From NCBI GenBank assembly GCA_019455325.1, contig JACFMQ010000007.1, positions 62,001 through 126,000 of the forward strand: a stretch of 64,000 nt of DNA, read 5' to 3'. How positions within the stretch are numbered: position 1 is the stretch's first letter; the number at the start of each line of letters is the position of its first letter. This stretch comes from Rhodocyclaceae bacterium. GTDB taxonomy: Bacteria; Pseudomonadota; Gammaproteobacteria; Burkholderiales; Rhodocyclaceae. The translations under genes were made by a program, and so were the position numbers. Shown in pieces: positions 8,848 through 16,948 of this stretch. Below the pieces are notes generated by a model. It was not told the DNA's origin, searched no databases, and saw only the letters and a list, made by a program, of their open reading frames with translations.

Positions 8848-10779
8848 TCAGAAGTCGGCGCGCAGATTGACGTAGACCGTCCGCCCCGGCTCGGCGTAGC
8901 CGAACAGCGGCGAACGTTCGGCGAGGCGAACATCGCTCAGGTTGTTGACGCCGGCGCGGACGGCGAAGATCTTGTTCAGCTTCTTGCCGACGCTGGCGTT
9001 CCACAGCGTATAGCTCGGCAGGGAAGCGTTGGTGCTGTCCTTCGTATCGCCGTTGTATTCGGCGCCGATGCGCGCGCTCCAGCCGTCGCCCGGCTTCCAG
9101 TCGAGGCTGGAGGCGACGGTCAGGTCGGCGCGGTTGGGCAGGTCGTTGCCGGTGGCCTCGTCCTTGGTGCGCAGGCGGGTGAGATCGAGATGCCACGACA
9201 GGCTGGGGACGATGGTCCAGGTGAAACCGGCTTCCAGGCCGGCGAGAGTGGCCTTGTTGATGTTGTCGTAGAGATAGGTGCGGCGAGTGCCGACGATGTA
9301 CAGCACGCGGGAGGTGATCAGATCCTCGACGCGCGAGCGGAAGAGCGTCGAGCGCAGGGCGAGCGGACCGCTCTGCCAGTCGGCGGAAATCTCGAAGGTG
9401 TCGGAGCTTTCCGGCTTGATGTCGTCGTTGCCGAGGAAGGTGTGCGGCCCCTCGGCGCCGACGTAGGCCGACGACGCCTGCTTCAGCGTCGGCGCCTTGA
9501 AGGCGTGGCCGTAGCCGCCCTTGAGCACGAGTTCCGGGGTCGGCTGCCAGACGAGGTAGGCGCGCGGACTCGTCTCCGAGCCGAAGATTTCGTGCCTGTC
9601 GAAGCGGACGCCGGCGGTCAGGGCGAGGGTGTCGGTCAGGAAGAACTCGTCCTGGACGAACAGCGCCTTGTGCGTGGCATCGTCCTTGCCGCCGATGAGG
9701 CCGTTGTTCTCCAGCGTCTCTTCGCGGAATTCGCCGCCGAAGGTCAGCTCGTGCCGGCCGAGACGCAGCGCCGCGAAGCCGTCGACGACCTCGTCGCGCA
9801 GGTTCTGCGGACGGGTGGCGGAGACGCCGTTGGTGCGGGTGTTCTTGATGTCGATCTCGCTGAAGTAGGCGCGCAACTGTCCGCGCCAGCCGTCGAAATT
9901 GCCTTTCCAGGCGATGCTGCCCTGCTCGCGGTCGATATGGTAGGTGTTCTCGTAGCGGCCGCGCGTGGCATTGACGTCGTCGTACCAGCGCCTGTCTTGC
10001 CCGGTCTGCCAGTCGGCCTCGATGTATTGCTGCGCGCTCAGGCGCAGCGAGCCGCCGACGCCGAAGCTGTCGGTGCGGCGGCCTTCGATTTCCGAATAGC
10101 GGCGGTCGTCGATCTGGCCGACCGGCGAGAGGCGCGAACTCTCGCCGTTGAAGCGCAGCGTCACCGCGTCGCCGACCGGGCCGGCGGCGAAGAACGAGGC
10201 GCGCGCGCCGTCGCCGCTCGGGCCGGTGGTGTTGTTCGAGCCGCCGACTTCCAGCGAGCCGGTCCAGGCGTCGGTCGGCCGGCGCAGGATCATGTTGACC
10301 ACGCCGCCCAGCGCCTCCGAGCCGTAGAGCGTCGACATCGGGCCGCGGATCACCTCGATGCGCTCGATGGCGGAGACCGGCAGCCAGCCGTACTGGTAGT
10401 CCGAGTGGCCGACGACGTCGTCCGAGGGGGAGATGCGGCGCCCGTCGACGAGCGTCAGCGTGTGCTTGCCCTCGAAGCCGCGCAGGGCGATCGTCTTGCG
10501 GCCGCCGACCTGGCGCGGCATCAGCGTGATGCCGGGCGTGCCGCGCAGCGCGTCGAGCAGGTCGCTCGCGTTGCGGGTTTCGAGCTCCTCGCGCGTGATC
10601 GTCGTCACCGAGGCGGGCGCGGTGCGCGTCTCGTGCTCGGTGAGCGTGGCGGTGACCACGGTTTCACGCAACTGCTGCTCGGCGGCGGCGGCCGGCATGG
10701 CGGCGAGGGTCGCGGCGACGGCGACGAACAGCGGACAAAGGGCGAGGCGATGCTGCGGATGAGCACGAAGGGGGGACAT
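8848..10779 (-). CDS. TonB-dependent receptor, catecholate siderophore type
   Basis: 643-residue outer-membrane receptor. Signal peptide near residues 10-32 (VAVAATLAAMPAAAAEQ), TonB box (RETVVTATLTEHE), and plug with LRGTPGITLMPRQVGG, LVDGRRISPSD and IERIEVIRGPMSTLYGSEALGGVVNMI. The barrel includes GYGHAFKAPTLKQ, and the protein ends in VNLRADF. The plug pattern resembles the IrgA/CirA-like receptors for ferric catecholates and their breakdown products. A GGAG ribosome site precedes the start. It has its own Fur-like site upstream and a hairpin downstream, so it is probably a single-gene unit. The exact ligand is uncertain. Confidence 0.85.
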   Translation of the reverse strand: MSPLRAHPQHRLALCPLFVAVAATLAAMPAAAAEQQLRETVVTATLTEHETRTAPASVTTITREELETRNASDLLDALRGTPGITLMPRQVGGRKTIALRGFEGKHTLTLVDGRRISPSDDVVGHSDYQYGWLPVSAIERIEVIRGPMSTLYGSEALGGVVNMILRRPTDAWTGSLEVGGSNNTTGPSGDGARASFFAAGPVGDAVTLRFNGESSRLSPVGQIDDRRYSEIEGRRTDSFGVGGSLRLSAQQYIEADWQTGQDRRWYDDVNATRGRYENTYHIDREQGSIAWKGNFDGWRGQLRAYFSEIDIKNTRTNGVSATRPQNLRDEVVDGFAALRLGRHELTFGGEFREETLENNGLIGGKDDATHKALFVQDEFFLTDTLALTAGVRFDRHEIFGSETSPRAYLVWQPTPELVLKGGYGHAFKAPTLKQASSAYVGAEGPHTFLGNDDIKPESSDTFEISADWQSGPLALRSTLFRSRVEDLITSRVLYIVGTRRTYLYDNINKATLAGLEAGFTWTIVPSLSWHLDLTRLRTKDEATGNDLPNRADLTVASSLDWKPGDGWSARIGAEYNGDTKDSTNASLPSYTLWNASVGKKLNKIFAVRAGVNNLSDVRLAERSPLFGYAEPGRTVYVNLRADF

Positions 10780-10935
10780 GCGAGTCTCCAGTCAGGCGTT
10801 TCGATGTTGGCTGGCGCGCGGCTGGCTGGGATTCTTTCGGCGGGGAGGCCGGGGGCGGCGCCGGCGAAGCGGCGCTGCGACCCGTTTTCCGCCGGCTGCG
10901 GGCGCCGGCTTCGGCCGGCGCCCGATGTCGCAAAT

Positions 10936-10954
10936 GAGAACGGGTGGCATTATA
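10936..10954 (-). promoter_or_regulatory. Fur-box-like operator upstream of catecholate receptor
   Basis: GAGAACGGGTGGCATTATA, preceded by AAAT. It differs at only two positions from the site before the heme receptor. It lies about 160 bp before the start of the gene at 10779, the same distance as in the neighbouring unit, so the two promoter regions may share a common origin. Confidence 0.55.
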
Positions 10955-11059
10955 TGTTGTGGCGAATGCTCGGGCAAGCGTCTTTCGCTTCGGGCGCGCC
11001 GGGCGGCGCGTAGAACGGGGCGGCGGTGGCGATGGCGACCCTTGGCGCCGGTTGCAGTC

Positions 11060-11120
11060 AATAAAAATAATTCTCATCTATCTTGACTTTCCGTTTTGCA
11101 TGGTTGAGAATTGTTCTCAA
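11060..11120 (+). promoter_or_regulatory. Promoter with two Fur-like sites for the DUF2325 unit
   Basis: An AT-rich island in GC-rich DNA. AATAAAAATAATTCTCATC (11060-11078) matches 13 of 19 Fur-box positions. TTGACT (11083-11088) is a good -35, and GAGAAT 17 bp later (11106-11111) is a fair -10. That -10 lies inside a perfect 7-bp inverted repeat, TTGAGAA-TTG-TTCTCAA (11104-11120). Sites just before the -35 and over the -10 would allow tight iron-dependent repression. The rest of the 397-base gap (10780-11176) holds only the divergent receptor's leader. Confidence 0.6.
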
Positions 11121-11176
11121 CAATCATCCAGCCAGCGACGAGTACGCCAGCCAGCAATCGAACCCACGGAGGCAAC

Positions 11177-11356
11177 ATGCGACATCAAAGCGAAAACGCG
11201 ATCCTTCCCCGGCGCGGCGAGGTTCCTTCGCTGCCCGCCGGTGGCGCCCATGCACCATCGCGCCGGACGCGGCGGCCGGCGGTCCTCGCCGACAGCCTTT
11301 ATCTGAATATCGCCGTTGCCGCCGGTCTGCTCTGGCTGGCGCTGCGCTCGGTCTGA
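11177..11356 (+). CDS. Small single-pass membrane protein, first gene of DUF2325 unit
   Basis: 59-residue protein of unknown function. The ATG at 11177 has GGAGG 5 nt upstream, much better than upstream alternatives. The first 37 residues are polar and rich in Arg and Pro. The C-terminal 20 residues form one hydrophobic helix (SLYLNIAVAAGLLWLALRSV), so it is likely a tail-anchored inner-membrane peptide. It is the first gene after the iron-type promoter and lies 11 bp before the next ORF. No family is recognised. Confidence 0.55.
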   Translation: MRHQSENAILPRRGEVPSLPAGGAHAPSRRTRRPAVLADSLYLNIAVAAGLLWLALRSV

Positions 11357-11367
11357 GGAGGCACTGC

Positions 11368-11577
11368 ATGCCGACGAGTGATCTCTGGGCGGGCGCCCTC
11401 AGCCAGTTGCTGATCCATCAGGAGACCGGCTGTCCGCATTCCGCCCGTCACGCCATCCGCCTGCTCGACCGCCTGTGCGAGTGCGACGACCTCGACGCCG
11501 AGGTGCGCGTGCTGTGCGAGCGCGCCAGCCATCGCCTCGAACGCCACGTGGAGGGCCGTCATGCTTGCGCCGCTTGA
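11368..11577 (+). CDS. Small His/Cys-rich protein of DUF2325 unit
   Basis: 69-residue protein, not recognised. The start at 11368 follows GAGGAGG with 7 nt spacing. It is predicted mostly helical, with three cysteines in the body (GCPHSARH, LCECDD, VLCERASHRLERH), a further cysteine in the HACAA tail, and many histidines. That composition would suit metal or heme binding. Its end overlaps the next gene by 17 bp, which argues for translational coupling. Confidence 0.6.
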   Translation: MPTSDLWAGALSQLLIHQETGCPHSARHAIRLLDRLCECDDLDAEVRVLCERASHRLERHVEGRHACAA

Positions 11578-11974
11578 GAACCGGGGCATCCGCCAGCGCG
11601 AGGAGGGCGAGGCGGAGGAGCTTCATGGCTCGCTCGTCGCCCTGCGCCGCGAGCGCGATTTCGATCTGCGCACGAGCGTGCGGCGGATCGCCGCCCTCAG
11701 CGACGAAGTGGCGCGGCTGCGCGCGCTCTGCGAGGAGCAGCGTCAGCAGCTCGTCGCCTATGCCTCGGGCGAGGCGATCGTCAGCCTCGGGCGCCGGCTG
11801 ATGGCGCTGAGCGCCGCCAACGACGGTCTGCGCGAGGCCGCGGAACGGGCGCGCACGCTGCAGGCGCTGCTCGACGCGACGCGCGACGAATACCGCCGCC
11901 TCGCCGCCGAACGCGACGCGCTGGCGGCGGCCCTCGCCGCGGCGGCTGGAGACGGGCGGGAGGTGCTGCGATGA
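11561..11974 (+). CDS. Coiled-coil protein of DUF2325 unit
   Basis: 137-residue protein that is almost entirely charged coiled coil. Heptad-like Leu/Ala with Glu/Arg runs from about residue 20 to 130 (IAALSDEVARLRALCEEQ, LLDATRDEYRRLAAERDALA). No signal peptide or membrane segment. It overlaps the previous gene by 17 bp and the next by 4 bp (ATGA). The following gene product also contains a long coiled coil, so the two may pair. Function unknown. Confidence 0.65.
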   Translation: MLAPLENRGIRQREEGEAEELHGSLVALRRERDFDLRTSVRRIAALSDEVARLRALCEEQRQQLVAYASGEAIVSLGRRLMALSAANDGLREAAERARTLQALLDATRDEYRRLAAERDALAAALAAAAGDGREVLR

Positions 11975-13230
11975 GCGCCGCCTTCCCCTTCGCCGTGCTC
12001 GGCAACGTCGCCGGCCTGGTGCGTCGCGCCGGCGTCGCCGCGTCGCCGGTCGACGGCCTGCTGCCGCCGCCGCGTCCGGCCGGCTCGCGCCGCCGCCGGC
12101 TGTGGGAGCTGCCGCACAAGTTCCACTGCCCGCTGGTCGGCGTCTGCTTCGACTGCCAGGAACTGCGGACGCTGATGAAGAAGGTCATGCATTTCCCGCC
12201 GGGGACCACCGATTTCGTCCTGCACACCACCGCGGTCGGCGCCTGCGAGGAGCGCACGCCGCTCGCCGAGGCGATGCAGAAGACCCTGGAGCAGCGCTAC
12301 CGTCTCGCCGTGCGCGGGCTCGCCGGCCTGCGCGACACGGACGGCCTGCGCAACGCCTGGCGCCAGGTGGTTGCCGACGGCACCGCCATTCCGGCGACGC
12401 TCTGGGCCTGCTGGACGCATCCGGCGATGGACGCGGAGCTGGAGCAGGAAATCTTCGCCGACATCCACATGATCCAGCACCAGGTCGGCGCCGGCACGCG
12501 TGCCGACCTGCAGGCGATGGAGCGCCTGCGCCGCGACAACGCCGAACTGCGCCGGCAACTCGCCGCGCAGGGCGCCGAACTGGACGAGGCGCGCGCCGGC
12601 CGCGTCGCCGCGACGCAGGCGGCGGCGAAGGAGACCGCCGGACTGCGCGCCGAGCTGGCCGCGGCCGAGGCCGCCGGTGCACGGGTGGCGAAGGAGCTGG
12701 CCGAGCTGCGCGCGCGCATCGTCGATCTCGATACGCGCGAAACGCTGGCGCGGCGCGCCGCTGCCGCGGAGGCGCGGGAGGCCGCCGAACGCCGGCGCGC
12801 CGAGGGGCTGGCCGGGGAGCTTGCCCGGCTGCGCGCCACCGTGCGGCCGCCGGAGCCGCCGCCGGCCGCCGAAATCGACGCCGAGGAGGAGGCCGCCGAG
12901 CTGCCGGCCACCCGCGATCTCGCCGGCAAGTGCGTACTCTGCGTCGGCGGGCGTACCGGCGCCGTCGATTCCTATCGCGAGGTGGTCGAGCAGTCGGGCG
13001 GCCGTTTCGTACACCACGACGGCGGCGTCGAGGAGAACCTGCAGCGCATCGACAGCGCGCTGGCTGCGGCCGACATCGTCATCTGCCAGGTCGGCTGCAT
13101 CAGCCACAACGCCTATTGGCGCGTGAAGGCACAGTGCAAGCGCACCGGCAAGCCGTGCATGTTCGTGAAGAGCGCCGGCGTCTCCAGCTTCGGCCGCGCG
13201 GTCGAGGCCGTCGGCCGGCAGGAGGCGTAG
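11971..13230 (+). CDS. DUF2325-domain protein with Cys/His N-terminal region and coiled coil
   Basis: 419-residue protein in three parts. Residues 1-170 form a conserved-looking region with clustered His and Cys (LPHKFHCPLVGVCFDCQEL near residue 50, WACWTHPAMD near 150, IHMIQHQ). Residues 175-300 are coiled coil. Residues 310-410 match DUF2325 in character (KCVLCVGGRTGAVDSYREVVE, then HHDGGVEENLQRIDSAL and ADIVICQVGCISHNAYWRVK), a small Rossmann-like domain of unknown function. It is the last gene of the iron-type operon, overlapping the previous one by 4 bp. The Cys/His cluster could bind heme or metal. No published role is known to me. Confidence 0.8.
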   Translation: MSAAFPFAVLGNVAGLVRRAGVAASPVDGLLPPPRPAGSRRRRLWELPHKFHCPLVGVCFDCQELRTLMKKVMHFPPGTTDFVLHTTAVGACEERTPLAEAMQKTLEQRYRLAVRGLAGLRDTDGLRNAWRQVVADGTAIPATLWACWTHPAMDAELEQEIFADIHMIQHQVGAGTRADLQAMERLRRDNAELRRQLAAQGAELDEARAGRVAATQAAAKETAGLRAELAAAEAAGARVAKELAELRARIVDLDTRETLARRAAAAEAREAAERRRAEGLAGELARLRATVRPPEPPPAAEIDAEEEAAELPATRDLAGKCVLCVGGRTGAVDSYREVVEQSGGRFVHHDGGVEENLQRIDSALAAADIVICQVGCISHNAYWRVKAQCKRTGKPCMFVKSAGVSSFGRAVEAVGRQEA

Positions 13231-13432
13231 CCCGCCCCCGGCCGAAGATGCCTTTCCCCTGCTCCTGACGCCGCCTGCCGCGAGGCGGTGGTGGCGGGAG
13301 CGATTGACCCTATAATGGTCCTCGACGCACCACCGTGGTGCGCCGCTTCGCGATGGCTGCCAGCAGGCCATCGATACATAACAAGGATCAAGGGCAGTCC
13401 GGATCGTCCGGCGCTTGCCCGGGGGAGGGGAG

Positions 13433-15786
13433 ATGTTGAACAACCTGAAAATCGGCGTTCGTCTGAGCGCCCTCATCGCTGTCGTCCTGGCGTTTCTCGT
13501 GGCGATCTCGCTCTTCGCGCTGCAGAACCTGAAAACCTCGCGGACCGATCTTTACGTCACCAACCGCGAAAAGCTGGAACCGACCGCGATTGCCGGGCGC
13601 ATCCAGAGCATGCTGGTCAATACCCAGTTGCAAAGCCTGCTGGTCATGCAGCACGATCCGAAATCGGAATTCGCCCGCATGCACGACCATCCGGCGACCG
13701 TGCATTTCGATGCCATACGCAAGTCTCAGGAGGATCTGGCGGCAGCGCTGAAGACCCTCCAGGCGCGCGAGGGCATCGGCGACGAAGAGCGGCGCCTGCT
13801 GACGGAAATGCAGAAGGCGGTCGATGCCTACTTTCTCAGGGTTTGACGCCGACCGTCAGGCTTTTGCTCGAAGGCGATTTCTCCCTCGCCAACATGACCC
13901 TGCTGCAGCAGATGAATCCGCGCATGCGCGAGTTCCAGGCGGCGATCGGCAAGCTGCAGTCCTTCTACGACGAAAGCGCCGGGGCGCTCTTCAGGGCCTC
14001 CGACGCGCGGACCGACCGGGCGCAGAATCTTTCCCTGGCGCTCGGCGCGGCTGCGTTCCTGCTGGCTTTCGTGCTCGGCTTCATCATTCTGCGCAGCATC
14101 ACGCGGCCGATCGGCGAGGTGGTGGAGGCGGCGCGCAAGATGACCGTCGGCGACTTCGACTTCAAGCTCGCCAGCGACGCGAAGGACGAGGTCGGCGAAG
14201 TGGTCCGCGCCGTCGCCGGCGTCCAGGGCGCCGTCCAGTCCATGGTCGCCGACGCCAATACCCTGGCCAAGGCCGCGGTCGACGGCAAGCTCTCCACCCG
14301 CGCCGACGCCGCGCGCCACCAGGGCGACTTCCACCGCATCGTCGCCGGCGTCAATCAGACGCTGGACGCGGTGATCGGCCCGCTGAACGTGGCCGCCAAC
14401 TACGTCGACCGCATCTCCAAGGGCGACATCCCGGAGAAGATCACCGACGCCTACAACGGCGACTTCAACACCATCAAGAACAACCTCAACACCTGCATCG
14501 ACGCCGTCGGCCGGCTCATCGCCGACGCCCGCCTGCTCTCCGCCGCCGCGGTGGCCGGCAAGCTTTCCACCCGCGCCGACGCCACCCAGCACCAGGGCGA
14601 CTTCCGCAAGATCGTCGAGGGCGTCAATGAAACCCTCGACGCCGTCATCGGCCCGCTCAACGTCGCCGCCAGCTACGTCGACCGCATCTCCAAGGGCGAC
14701 ATCCCGCCCCGCATCACCGATGCCTACAACGGCGACTTCAACGCCATCAAGAACAACCTCAACACCTGCATCGACGCCGTCAACGAACTCGTCGCCGACG
14801 CCAACATGCTCTCCGCCGCCGCCGTCGCCGGCAAGCTCGACACCCGCGCCGACGCCGGCAAGCATCAGGGCGACTTCCGCCGCATCGTCCAGGGCGTCAA
14901 CGACACGCTCGACGCCGTCGTCTCCCCGATCCAGGACGTGCAGCGCGTCATGGGCGCCATGGAGCGCGGCGACATGACGCAGACCATCACCCAGTCGTAT
15001 CAGGGCGACTTCGCCACCCTCAAGGAGGCGATCAACAACACCATCGGCCGCCTCTCCGAGACCATCGCCCAGATCATCACCGCGGCCGATGCCCTCTCCA
15101 ACGCCTCCGGCCAAGTGTCGGCGACGGCGCAGTCGCTCAGCCAGGCTTCCTCCGAACAGGCGGCCTCGGTGGAAGAAACGACGGCCAGCCTGGAAGAGAT
15201 GACCGCCTCGGTGTCGCAGAACACCGAGAACGCCAAGGTGACCGACAACATGGCCTCGAAGGCGGCGAAGGAAGCCGGCGAAGGGGGAGAAGCGGTGTCG
15301 AAGACGGTCGATGCGATGAAGTCGATCGCCGACAAGATCGGCATCATCGACGACATCGCCTACCAGACGAACCTGCTGGCGCTGAACGCGGCGATCGAGG
15401 CGGCGCGGGCCGGGGAGCACGGCAAGGGCTTCGCGGTGGTAGCCGCCGAGGTGAGGAAGCTCGCGGAGCGCAGCCAGGTGGCGGCGCAGGAGATCGGGGA
15501 GCTGGCCGGCTCGTCGGTGAAGATGGCCGAGCGGGCGGGCACGCTGCTGACGGAAATGGTGCCGACGATCCAGAAGACCTCGGACCTGGTGCAGGAGATC
15601 GCCTCGGCGTCGGAAGAGCAGTCGAGCGGCGTGGCGCAGATCAACAATGCGATGGGCCAGTTGAACAAGGCGACGCAGCAGAACGCGTCGGCCTCGGAGG
15701 AGCTGGCGGCGACGGCCGAGGAGCTGGGCGGTCAGGCCGGTCAGTTGCAGGAGCTGACGGACTTTTTCACGGTCAAGCAGGACTGA
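13433..15786 (+). pseudogene. Methyl-accepting chemotaxis protein, frameshifted
   Basis: Transmembrane chemoreceptor that would be about 784 residues if intact. It starts at 13433 after GGGGAGGGGAG. Order: membrane helix (residues 10-30), periplasmic helical sensor, second helix ([20 protein letters not shown]), HAMP, tandem HAMP-like repeats, and a full signalling tip ([20 protein letters not shown]). The frame breaks at a GGG run (13839-13841). The first frame stops at 13846 and the rest continues in the next frame; one extra G would restore [14 protein letters not shown]. Either a homopolymer sequencing error or a recent inactivation; the undamaged downstream frame favours error or a very young event. 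The ligand is unknown. Confidence 0.85.
14248..14940 (+). repeat. Tandem 273-bp repeat encoding HAMP-like modules
   Basis: Two full units (14248-14520 and 14521-14793) and about half of a third begin with GCCGACGCC at exactly 273-bp spacing (91 codons). Protein units share [31 protein letters not shown] and [16 protein letters not shown] identity between units is high, suggesting recent duplication or ongoing gene conversion inside the chemoreceptor gene. Confidence 0.9.
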
Positions 15787-15818
15787 CGCCGCCGCCCGGC
15801 GCGGCGTAGCCGGCCGGG

Positions 15819-16817
15819 CTACAGCGGGGTGCGCACCTGCTTCGGCGTCAGCCCGAAGCGGCGGCGGAAGGCCGTCGAGAAATTCGCCTGGCTGCTGTAG
15901 CCGGCGATCTCGGCGGCCTGCGCCACGGATACGCCGCGCCGCTGCAGCGCCTCGGCGGCGCGCTGCAGCCGACAGTTGCGCTGGTAGTCGAAGATCGTCG
16001 TGCCGAAAGCCTTGCGGAAGTGGTGCTGCAGCGTCGTCGCATTGCAGGCCAGTGCCTGGGCGATGTCATCCATCGTGAAGCGGTCGAAGTCGCCGCCCTG
16101 CAGGTGCCGGCGCAGACGCTGCACGCGCGCGAATTCCGCCGGCTGCAGTTCGGTCGGCCGCATCGCCTCGCCGCCGCCGGTGCGCGCCAGCGCCTCGCCG
16201 ATCAGTTCCAGCGCCCGGCTCTCCTGATAGAGCGAAAGCAACTGGCCGGCGAAGACCTCCGGCCGGACGAGCTGTTCGGCGATGGCGACGGCCCGCGCCG
16301 ACGGCTGCCAGCGCGCCACCTCCAGGTGCCGGCGCGTGCATGTCTCGGCGAGCCCGCTCGCTTCCAGCCATTCCTGCGCCAGCGTCAGCACCACCATGCG
16401 TTCGTGCGTGCCGGCGCGGGCGCGGCGCTCGAAATCCTCGGGCACGGCGAGGGCGAGAACCGCGCCGCAGGGTGTGGCGGCGGGGCCGTGGCCGGCGTCG
16501 AGGCTGATCGGCACGCCGCCGAAGCTGATCTCGGCGCTGCTTTCCAGCCGGAGCATGATCTTGATGCCGCCTTCGTGCGTGGCGAAGCCGGTGTGTATGT
16601 CGCGCAGGTACTCGACGTCGGTGCAGTGCAGGTAGAGCCCCTCGCGCAGGCGCGAAAGGCTGAAGCGTCCGGCCATCGGCGGCGCCTCCTGGGCCGGGTC
16701 GGGCTGCACCTGGCGCAGGCCGGCGCCGACCGTTTCCGCCAGTTGCGCGGGGCGGATCGTCCGCGTCACGGCGCCCGGTCGACAGGCGGCGAATGCCCGG
16801 GATGCTGCGTCAAACAT
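15819..16817 (-). CDS. AraC-family regulator, PchR-like
   Basis: 332-residue transcription factor. The C-terminal 100 residues hold two helix-turn-helix motifs (MDDIAQALACNATTLQHHFRKAFG and AAEIAGYSSQANFSTAFRRRFGLTPKQV). The N-terminal part (GLYLHCTDVEY, GIKIMLRLE) is like the ligand domain of PchR-type regulators that sense ferric siderophores. An open frame extends to 16892, but 16817 has a good ribosome site (ACGAGGAAT). It is transcribed away from the receptor gene at 16949, with a Fur-like site between them, a standard arrangement for a siderophore receptor and its activator. Convergent with the chemoreceptor gene. Confidence 0.85.
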   Translation of the reverse strand: MFDAASRAFAACRPGAVTRTIRPAQLAETVGAGLRQVQPDPAQEAPPMAGRFSLSRLREGLYLHCTDVEYLRDIHTGFATHEGGIKIMLRLESSAEISFGGVPISLDAGHGPAATPCGAVLALAVPEDFERRARAGTHERMVVLTLAQEWLEASGLAETCTRRHLEVARWQPSARAVAIAEQLVRPEVFAGQLLSLYQESRALELIGEALARTGGGEAMRPTELQPAEFARVQRLRRHLQGGDFDRFTMDDIAQALACNATTLQHHFRKAFGTTIFDYQRNCRLQRAAEALQRRGVSVAQAAEIAGYSSQANFSTAFRRRFGLTPKQVRTPL

Positions 16818-16879
16818 ATTCCTCGTTCCGGCAAACAAAACGCGGATGCGTTTCTGGGATACTGCCGCCGCATTCATTT

Positions 16880-16898
16880 GATAACGATTCACATTATA
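16880..16898. promoter_or_regulatory. Fur-box-like operator between AraC regulator and receptor
   Basis: GATAACGATTCACATTATA agrees with the Fur consensus at about 14 of 19 positions, the best match in the window. It lies in the 131-bp gap between divergent genes and could control both. Confidence 0.7.
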
Positions 16899-16948
16899 TC
16901 GCCATCGATGCGGCCTTCGGCCGCCCCCGTCCCAGTCGGAGTGTCCCT

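Noticed and set aside
13301-13400. Riboswitch before the chemoreceptor
   Set aside because: Small hairpins (GCACCACCGTGGTGC; CGATGGC/GGCCATCG) and a TATAAT at 13311 are present, but no known aptamer core and no matching -35.
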